The position numbers and the translations under genes were made by a program. The notes below the pieces were generated by a model. The model saw only the letters and a list, made by a program, of their open reading frames with translations, made no database searches and was not told where the DNA came from. This document shows positions 59,067-64,000 of a stretch of 64,000 nucleotides of DNA, one piece after another. The stretch comes from CAWJMD01 sp963843835 (GTDB lineage Bacteria > Actinomycetota > Actinomycetes > Actinomycetales > CAWJMD01). How positions within the stretch are numbered: position 1 is the stretch's first letter; every line of letters begins with the position of its first letter. Where the stretch lies: NCBI GenBank assembly GCA_963843835.1, contig CAWJMD010000001.1:1116001-1180000 (forward strand), written 5' to 3'.

Positions 59067-60179
59067 ATGAGCGCCACCTCGACCAGCTCCGCCGGCCCCA
59101 CGACGTTCGAGGTCCGCCGCAGCGCGGCGCCCGCACCTCGTGCCAGGCGCGAGGAGATCCTGGCTGCACCCGGTTTCGGCAAGTTCTTCACCGACCACCT
59201 GGCACGGGCGACCTGGACGCAGGGCGAGGGCTGGCACGGGGCCCGGGTGGAGCAGTACGCGCCGATCACGCTCGACCCGTCGGCCGCGGTGCTGCACTAC
59301 GCCCAGGAGATCTTCGAGGGCATGAAGGCCTACCGGCACGCGGACGGGTCGGTGTGGGCCTTCCGCCCCACCGCGAACGCGGCGCGCTTCGCCCGCTCGG
59401 CCCGGCGCCTCGCGCTGCCCGAGCTGCCGGAGGACCTCTTCCTCGCGTCCCTCGAGGGGCTCGTCCAGACGGATGTCGACTGGGTTCCCACGGGCGGAGA
59501 GACCAGCCTGTACCTGCGCCCGTTCATGTTCGCGTCGGAGGCCTTCCTGGGGGTTCGGCCCGCAGCGCAGGTGACGTACATGGTGATCGCGTCGCCGGCC
59601 GGCGCCTACTTCCCCGGCGGCGTGAAGCCGGTGTCGATCTGGCTCTCGCAGGAGTACACCCGCGCGGCCCCGGGTGGCACCGGAGCAGCCAAGTGCGGTG
59701 GCAACTACGCCTCCAGCCTGCTGGCCCAGTCGGAGGCGTCGGCCCACGGCTGCGACCAGGTCTGCTTCCTCGACGCGGTCGAGCACCGCTGGGTCGAGGA
59801 GCTCGGCGGCATGAACCTGTTCTTCGTGCACGACGACGGCTCGGTCGTCACCCCGCGGCTGACCGGCACGATCCTCGAGGGCATCACCCGGGACTCGGTC
59901 ATCACGCTGCTGCGCGACATGGGTCACGAGGTCACCGAGCGCCAGCTCGACGTCGCCGAGTGGCGCGAGGGCGCGGCCAGCGGCCGGATCACCGAGGTCT
60001 TCGCCTGCGGGACCGCTGCGGTGATCACTCCGGTCGGCCGGCTGGTGGAGCCGGGCGCCCAGCACGTCACCGGTTCCGGCGAACCCGGCGAGGTGACCAC
60101 ACGGGTGCGGCAGACGCTGCTGGACCTCCAGTACGGCCGGTCCGAGGACTCCCGCGGCTGGCTCCACCGGCTGGCCTGA
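59067..60179 (+). CDS. ilvE: Branched-chain amino acid aminotransferase
   Basis: 370 residues, class IV PLP enzyme. It makes the last transamination for valine, leucine and isoleucine. Motifs: LHYAQEIFEGMKAYRHADG, FRPTANAARFARSARRLALP, ETSLYLRPFMFASEAFLGV, GTGAAKCGGNYASSLLAQ (PLP Lys), EELGGMNLFFV and RLTGTILEGITRDSVI. Length and motifs fit the group II BCAT class found in actinobacteria and eukaryotes. It lies 11 nt after leuB and directly before a short SRPBCC gene. Confidence 0.96.
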   Translation: MSATSTSSAGPTTFEVRRSAAPAPRARREEILAAPGFGKFFTDHLARATWTQGEGWHGARVEQYAPITLDPSAAVLHYAQEIFEGMKAYRHADGSVWAFRPTANAARFARSARRLALPELPEDLFLASLEGLVQTDVDWVPTGGETSLYLRPFMFASEAFLGVRPAAQVTYMVIASPAGAYFPGGVKPVSIWLSQEYTRAAPGGTGAAKCGGNYASSLLAQSEASAHGCDQVCFLDAVEHRWVEELGGMNLFFVHDDGSVVTPRLTGTILEGITRDSVITLLRDMGHEVTERQLDVAEWREGAASGRITEVFACGTAAVITPVGRLVEPGAQHVTGSGEPGEVTTRVRQTLLDLQYGRSEDSRGWLHRLA

Positions 60180-60180
60180 C

Positions 60181-60630
60181 GTGGCTGTCGACGTGGTCAC
60201 CGAGACGGTCATCGACCGTCCGGTGGAGGCCGTCGCCACCTACGTCGGCGATCCCGGCCACGCCCCGGAGTGGTACGTCAACATCGTGTCGGTGCGGTGG
60301 CTGACACCGCAGCCCGTCCAGGTCGGGTCCCGGATGGACTTCGTGGCGCGCTTCCTCGGCCGCACGCTGGCGTACACGTACGAGGTGACCGAGCTCGAAC
60401 CGCTCCGGCGTCTGGTGATGCGGACGGCGCAAGGTCCCTTCCCGATGGAGACCACCTACACCTGGGTCGAGCACGAGCCCGGACGCACCCGCATGACCCT
60501 GCGCAACCGCGGCCTGCCGGAGGGGTTCTCGAAGCTCGCCGCACCGATGCTTGCTCGGGCGATGCGACGTGCGAACACCAAGGACCTGGCCCGGCTGAAG
60601 AGGCTGCTCGAGTCCGGGGTGGTCGGGTAG
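60181..60630 (+). CDS. SRPBCC (START-like) family protein
   Basis: 149 residues from GTG 60181, one nt after the ilvE stop, so probably co-translated. VVTETVIDRPVEAVATYVGDPGHAPEWYVNIVSVRWL is the N-terminal strand-helix of the family; FVARFLGRTLAYTYEVTELEPLRRLVMRTAQGPFPMETTYTW follows. Ligand unknown. Similar small proteins are annotated only as SRPBCC or polyketide cyclase-like. No link to amino-acid metabolism can be read from the sequence. Confidence 0.85.
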   Translation: MAVDVVTETVIDRPVEAVATYVGDPGHAPEWYVNIVSVRWLTPQPVQVGSRMDFVARFLGRTLAYTYEVTELEPLRRLVMRTAQGPFPMETTYTWVEHEPGRTRMTLRNRGLPEGFSKLAAPMLARAMRRANTKDLARLKRLLESGVVG

Positions 60631-60661
60631 GGCTCTGGTAGTGGTCGGATGGTGAGACGGG

Positions 60662-60691
60662 CTGACCAGGTGGTGGACTGTGTGCCACGAT
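60662..60691 (+). promoter_or_regulatory. Promoter of the cimA leader (CTGACC-N18-CACGAT)
   Basis: CTGACC at 60662-60667 and CACGAT at 60686-60691, ending 7 nt before the leader ATG at 60699. The spacing closely parallels the ilvB leader promoter. Confidence 0.45.
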
Positions 60692-60698
60692 GGATGGG

Positions 60699-60728
60699 AT
60701 GAACACCACCACGCTCATTATCGACTGA
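60699..60728 (+). CDS. cimA leader peptide (attenuation)
   Basis: A nine-residue ORF, MNTTTLIID, with three Thr, one Leu and two Ile codons in a row. It is followed by a hairpin (60729-60761) and then a terminator with a T-tract (60762-60791), before the ATG of cimA. Ile is the end product of the citramalate route and Thr of the competing precursor route, so the codons fit the regulated gene well. Confidence 0.65.
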   Translation: MNTTTLIID

Positions 60729-60761
60729 GCGCGGACCCGGGCCACGAGCCCCGGCCCGCGC
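60729..60761 (+). promoter_or_regulatory. Pause/antiterminator-region hairpin of the cimA leader
   Basis: 60729-60741 and 60749-60761 pair with eleven of thirteen positions matched around a 7-nt loop. It starts just after the leader-peptide stop, as expected for a pause hairpin. Confidence 0.5.
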
Positions 60762-60791
60762 AGACCTCCCGTGCCCACGGGGGGTCTTTTT
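60762..60791 (+). terminator. cimA attenuator terminator
   Basis: A 12-bp stem (60762-60773 with 60776-60787, one G-U pair) with a very small loop, followed by TTTTT. It ends about 83 nt before ATG 60875. It is the best intrinsic terminator with a T-tract in the window and lies inside the leader of cimA. Confidence 0.75.
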
Positions 60792-60874
60792 CGTTGGAGG
60801 CGAACCCTCCGGGAGAATCGGACAGGGTGGGGTAGGAGCACCACGACGGACACGACCGACCAGAGCGGACGGCG

Positions 60875-62479
60875 ATGAGCGAGCTGCACGTCTACGACAC
60901 GACCCTGCGCGACGGCGCCCAGCAGGAGGGGCTCAACCTCTCCGTGGGCGACAAGCTCGCCATCGCCGCCTCCCTCGACTCGCTCGGTGTGGGCTTCATC
61001 GAGGGCGGCTGGCCCGGCGCGAACCCCAAGGACACCGAGTTCTTCCGGCGGGCGAGCACCGAGCTGGACCTCCAGCACGCCCGCCTCGCGGCGTTCGGTG
61101 CCACACGGAGGCCCGGGACGACGGCCGCCGACGACCCTCAGGTGAGGGCACTGCTCGACGCGCGGACGCCGGTGGTGACGCTGGTCGCCAAGTCCCACTC
61201 CCGCCACGTGGAGCTCGCCCTGCGCACCACGCCCGCTGAGAACCTCGCGATGGTGGCCGACACGGTCTCGTTCCTGCGGCGGGAGGGGCGCCAGGTCTTC
61301 CTCGACGCCGAGCACTTCTTCGACGGGTACCGCGCTGACGCCGACTACGCGCTGGAGGTGCTCAGCACGGCTGCGGCGGCGGGCGCCGAGGTGCTGGCGC
61401 TCTGCGACACCAACGGCGGCATGCTGCCCGACGAGGTCGCCGACGTCGTGCACGCCGTGCTCGCGGCAAGCGGAGTCTCGTCCAACGGCTCGTCGGGTGT
61501 CCGTCTGGGGATCCACTGCCACAACGACACCGGGTGCGCGGTGGCCAACTCGCTCGCAGCCGTCGACGCCGGTGCCGCGCACGTGCAGGGAACCCTCAAC
61601 GGATACGGGGAGCGGACAGGCAACGCCGACCTGTTGACCGTGGTCGCCAACCTCGAGCTCAAGCGAGGAACCAAGGTCCTGCCCGACGGCATGCTCCGGG
61701 AGGGCACGCGCGTCGCGCACATGGTCAGCGAGATCACCAACGTGCCGGCGTACTCGCGGCAGCCCTACGTGGGCGCCAGCGCCTTCGCCCACAAGGCGGG
61801 TCTGCATGCCAGCGCCATCAAGGTCGACCCCAACCTCTACCAGCACATCGACCCCGTCGGTGTCGGCAACGACATGCGCCTGCTCGTCTCCGAGATGGCC
61901 GGGCGGGCGAGCATCGAGCTGAAGGGCCGTGAGCTCGGCTTCGACCTGACCGACCAGCCCGAGGTGGTGGGCAGGGTGGTCGGCCGGGTGAAGGCGATGG
62001 AGGCGGCCGGCTACACCTTCGAGGCCGCCGACGCCTCGTTCGAGCTCCTGCTGCGCGAGGAGGTCTCCGGACGGCGGCTCGCGTACTTCCTGCCCGAGAG
62101 CTGGCGGGTCATCACCGACTCACGTCCAGGCTCCGCCGCCCTCTCCGAGGCGACCGTGAAGCTCGTCGCCGGCGGCGAGCGCAAGGTCGCCACGGGGGAG
62201 GGGAACGGCCCCGTCAACGCGCTCGACCACGCCCTGCGCCAGGCGCTCCTGCCCGCCTACCCCGAGCTCGACGACCTGGAGCTGATCGACTACCGCGTGC
62301 GCATCCTCGACGCTGCCCACGGCACCGACGCCGTGACCCGCGTCCTGATCGAGACGGCCGGCCACAGCACCTCGTGGGAGACCGTCGGCGTCGCCGGCAA
62401 CATCCTCGAGGCGTCCTGGGAGGCCCTGGTCGACGGGCTCACGTACGGCCTGCTCCGCGCGGGCGTCGAGCCCCGCTGA
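60875..62479 (+). CDS. cimA: Citramalate synthase
   Basis: 534 residues. It condenses pyruvate and acetyl-CoA to (R)-citramalate, giving 2-oxobutyrate for isoleucine without threonine deaminase. The HMGL-like barrel has YDTTLRDGAQQEGLNLSV (metal Asp and Arg), FIEGGWPGANPKD, LCDTNGGMLPDEV and GIHCHNDTGCAVANSLAAVDAGA. GTLNGYGERTGNADL is typical of the CimA class rather than LeuA. HKAGLHASAIKVDPNLYQHIDP follows. A LeuA dimerisation/regulatory domain covers residues 385-534. It stands behind a complete attenuator leader. Confidence 0.93.
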   Translation: MSELHVYDTTLRDGAQQEGLNLSVGDKLAIAASLDSLGVGFIEGGWPGANPKDTEFFRRASTELDLQHARLAAFGATRRPGTTAADDPQVRALLDARTPVVTLVAKSHSRHVELALRTTPAENLAMVADTVSFLRREGRQVFLDAEHFFDGYRADADYALEVLSTAAAAGAEVLALCDTNGGMLPDEVADVVHAVLAASGVSSNGSSGVRLGIHCHNDTGCAVANSLAAVDAGAAHVQGTLNGYGERTGNADLLTVVANLELKRGTKVLPDGMLREGTRVAHMVSEITNVPAYSRQPYVGASAFAHKAGLHASAIKVDPNLYQHIDPVGVGNDMRLLVSEMAGRASIELKGRELGFDLTDQPEVVGRVVGRVKAMEAAGYTFEAADASFELLLREEVSGRRLAYFLPESWRVITDSRPGSAALSEATVKLVAGGERKVATGEGNGPVNALDHALRQALLPAYPELDDLELIDYRVRILDAAHGTDAVTRVLIETAGHSTSWETVGVAGNILEASWEALVDGLTYGLLRAGVEPR

Positions 62480-62486
62480 CGCGTCG

Positions 62487-62498
62487 CCCCCGCGGGGG
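62487..62498. terminator. Weak bidirectional hairpin between cimA and the SRPBCC-TPR gene
   Basis: CCCCCGCGGGGG is a perfect palindrome in the 21-bp gap between convergent stops. The loop must be small and there is no T-tract, so efficiency is doubtful. Confidence 0.3.
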
Positions 62499-62500
62499 AG

Positions 62501-63439
62501 TCAGGCGACCGCGGTGCCCGGTCGGTCGGCGAAGTCCTTCTCGAGGATCTCGCGGTCCTCATCGTCGGCGATCGGCACCGTGACGGCGAGGTCCCACTCC
62601 CGTGCCGACTCACCCTCGCGGCCGAGGGCGGCCAGTGCCCGCGCCCTGGCCTCGTGGGCGTAGGCGAGGTCGAAGTCGACGAGCCCGTGCCGCGTGCACA
62701 CGTCCAGGCAGCGGTCGGCCGACCGCAGCGAGGCGTCCGGCTGGCCGGTCAGCAGCAGGACCTTGGCGATCATGTAGCAGGCGCGCGCCTCGTTCGCCGG
62801 TCCGGCGCCCGTCGCCCGCTGCCAGTGGAAGGCCGCCGCGTAGGCCCGGCGCAGCATCTCCTCGTCGTCGTCGGCGGAGCGCTCGGGGGCGCCGACGAGC
62901 TCCCAGACCGCGTTGTTCGTCTCGACGGCCTGCCGGCGGTGCCAGTCCCCGTCCGAGGGAGCGTCGCTGACGGGGTCCTCGCGCGTCGCCGGGAGCTCCC
63001 GACCCGTCTCCAGGACGGTCTTCATCGCGTCGAGGACCCACACCCAGCCGTCCTTGACGTTCGCCCACGTGAGCGGGCTGAACGCGAGGCCACCGTGGAC
63101 GAGTCGCACCCGCGTCAGGCCGGTGCCTGCGTCCTCGACCGTCCACTCGACCCGGCTCGGAGGCTCCTTCGCCATCGCGGCGTCGTAGAGCACCCGCCAC
63201 GTCTGCACGAAACGGCCCGGGGCTTTGGCCGTCGGGGGCTCCATCACCTCGATCTCGCCCTCGACCGCCGGACGGTCGTCGGCGCGCACCGTCCGGTAGA
63301 CATGCCCCTGCTGCGGCGGCTCGACGAACGAGGTGCCGTGGAAGTAGCGCCGGGTCCACTCGGAGTCGGTGATCGCCTCCCACACCTGCTGGGGCGTGGC
63401 GGAGATGTAGATCTGGTAGACGTGCGCGGTGATGGCCAT
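62501..63439 (-). CDS. SRPBCC/AHSA1-type protein fused to a TPR-like helical domain
   Basis: 312 residues from ATG 63439. Residues 1-145 are an AHSA1-like START fold: YQIYISATPQQVWEAITDSEWTRRYFHGTSF, and LTRVRLVHGGLAFSP near the end. Residues 165-312 are helical with AACYMIAK-like repeats (ARACYMIAKVLLLTGQPDASLRSADRCLDVC, LAYAHEARARALAALGREGESAREW). These resemble tetratricopeptides. The ATG is 3 nt after the stop of an ArsR regulator, the usual arsR-ahsa1 pairing, so the pair is probably controlled by that regulator. Ligand unknown. Confidence 0.82.
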   Translation of the reverse strand: MAITAHVYQIYISATPQQVWEAITDSEWTRRYFHGTSFVEPPQQGHVYRTVRADDRPAVEGEIEVMEPPTAKAPGRFVQTWRVLYDAAMAKEPPSRVEWTVEDAGTGLTRVRLVHGGLAFSPLTWANVKDGWVWVLDAMKTVLETGRELPATREDPVSDAPSDGDWHRRQAVETNNAVWELVGAPERSADDDEEMLRRAYAAAFHWQRATGAGPANEARACYMIAKVLLLTGQPDASLRSADRCLDVCTRHGLVDFDLAYAHEARARALAALGREGESAREWDLAVTVPIADDEDREILEKDFADRPGTAVA

Positions 63440-63442
63440 GGC

Positions 63443-63781
63443 TCACTCCGTAGGTCGTTCCTGGGATGGGGCGCTCCGTCGGACCTCGAGGTCGAGGTCG
63501 ACGAGGGCAGAGGTGAACCGGCCCGAGTAGCGGCTGATCCACCGGTTGGCGATCTGCTCGATGGGCACGGGGTTGAGGTAGTGCCGTGTCGTGCGGCCCT
63601 GCGGCACGCGCACCACGAGATCGGCCTGCTCCAGCACCTGGATGTGCTTCATCACGCCGAAGCGCGTCATGCCGTCGAACCGTGCGGAGAGCTCGCCCAG
63701 CGTCTGACCGTCCTCGTCGAACAACGCGTCGAGGAGGGCACGCCGGGTCGGGTCCGCCAGGGCCCGGAAGACGTCGGTCAC
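63443..63781 (-). CDS. ArsR-family transcriptional regulator
   Basis: 112 residues from GTG 63781. Winged-helix sequence: DVFRALADPTRRALLDALFDEDGQTLGELSARFDGMTRFGVMKHIQVLEQADLVVRVPQGRTTRHYLNP. No metal-binding Cys pair (ELCVCDL) is present, so this is the non-metal SdpR-like group often paired with AHSA1 proteins. A perfect GTGACC-N4-GGTCAC palindrome lies between the -35 and -10 of its own promoter, which implies self-repression. Confidence 0.9.
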   Translation of the reverse strand: MTDVFRALADPTRRALLDALFDEDGQTLGELSARFDGMTRFGVMKHIQVLEQADLVVRVPQGRTTRHYLNPVPIEQIANRWISRYSGRFTSALVDLDLEVRRSAPSQERPTE

Positions 63782-63787
63782 GCGGGG

Positions 63788-63813
63788 AGTATAGGTGACC
63801 AGATGGTCACATG
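63788..63813 (-). promoter_or_regulatory. arsR promoter and operator (GTGACC-AGAT-GGTCAC)
   Basis: On the minus strand TATACT (63793-63788) ends 6 nt before GTG 63781, so the mRNA is probably leaderless. The perfect 6-4-6 inverted repeat at 63795-63810 fills the spacer between this -10 and a TTCACA-like -35 near 63812-63817. A bound dimer would shut the promoter. Confidence 0.65.
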
Positions 63814-64000
63814 TGAAGGGTCGTCTCGGACAGGCGCGCGCCCGTGGCGAGCAGCCGCTCGCACACCTCGACCAGCCGGTCGCGCAGCGGCGCGGCCCGC
63901 TCGCTCAGCCGGCGCTGCCGACGGGCGTACTCCGCCCGGCCGTCGGCGGTCTCGACGGGCACCGGTCGGTAGCCGAGCGCGGACAGGTCGTACGGGGAGG
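63807..64000 (-). CDS. Unidentified protein, C-terminal 64 codons only
   Basis: An open minus-strand frame enters from the right edge and stops with TGA at 63807-63809. The visible part begins SPYDLSALGYRPVPVETADG and continues as an Arg/Glu/Leu-rich helix (EYARRQRRLSERAAPLRDRLVEV), ending SETTLHM. Strong codon bias and absence of stops support a real gene. I do not recognise the family. Its stop overlaps the arsR operator, so the arsR promoter region follows it directly. Confidence 0.6.
   Translation of the reverse strand, partial: SPYDLSALGYRPVPVETADGRAEYARRQRRLSERAAPLRDRLVEVCERLLATGARLSETTLHM

Overview
The window reads as chromosomal DNA of a high-GC actinobacterium, most likely Propionibacteriales (Nocardioidaceae-like, e.g. 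Nocardioides or Aeromicrobium). The evidence is the strong G/C bias at third codon positions, many GTG starts, a GlgE-type glycogen/trehalose pathway, a subtilase with Trp-Ser-Gly repeats, DUF5317, and gene order that follows Mycobacterium tuberculosis Rv2995c-Rv3031 (order recalled, not searched). No tRNA, rRNA, CRISPR array, insertion sequence or prophage was recognised.

Layout. 1-4.1 kb: a beta-propeller secreted protein running off the left edge, a two-TM protein, a lipoprotein and a thioredoxin/TPR protein. 4.1-25.4 kb: alpha-glucan metabolism (glgB, mak, treS, glgE, glgP, glgX and a GH57 enzyme), interrupted by a GGDEF-EAL protein with two tiny upstream ORFs, a DUF5317 protein, a carboxyethylornithine synthase/alanine dehydrogenase-like protein, a truncated GNAT gene, a DksA-type zinc finger, a YbjN protein and an enoyl-CoA hydratase. 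25.4-38.9 kb: etfBA, cysteine desulfurase, mnmA, a methionine-synthase-like protein, ligA, a second GGDEF-EAL protein and gatCAB. 38.9-53.4 kb: a third c-di-GMP protein, an LppZ-like sugar dehydrogenase, a 2-hydroxyacid dehydrogenase, ilvD, ilvBNC, the subtilase and a fourth GGDEF-EAL protein. 53.4-64 kb: a methyltransferase, an HxlR regulator, a phosphoesterase, three SRPBCC proteins, serA, leuB, ilvE, cimA, an ArsR regulator and an unidentified gene cut by the right edge.

How the parts work together. GlgE, TreS, Mak and GlgB make up the maltose-1-phosphate route between trehalose and alpha-glucan; GlgP and GlgX degrade the product. ilvD, ilvBNC, leuB, ilvE and cimA cover much of branched-chain amino-acid synthesis, with isoleucine probably made through citramalate. 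Both ilvB and cimA are preceded by what look like transcription attenuators: a short leader peptide with branched-chain codons followed by a terminator hairpin. Four membrane-bound c-di-GMP enzymes in 64 kb is unusually dense.

Two housekeeping genes (mnmA, gatB) are each broken by a single-base frameshift with every expected motif intact on both sides. I think sequence error is more likely than real loss. About nineteen start codons, including both leader peptides, lie 6-8 nt after a hexamer of the form (T/C)A...T, which suggests widespread leaderless transcription.
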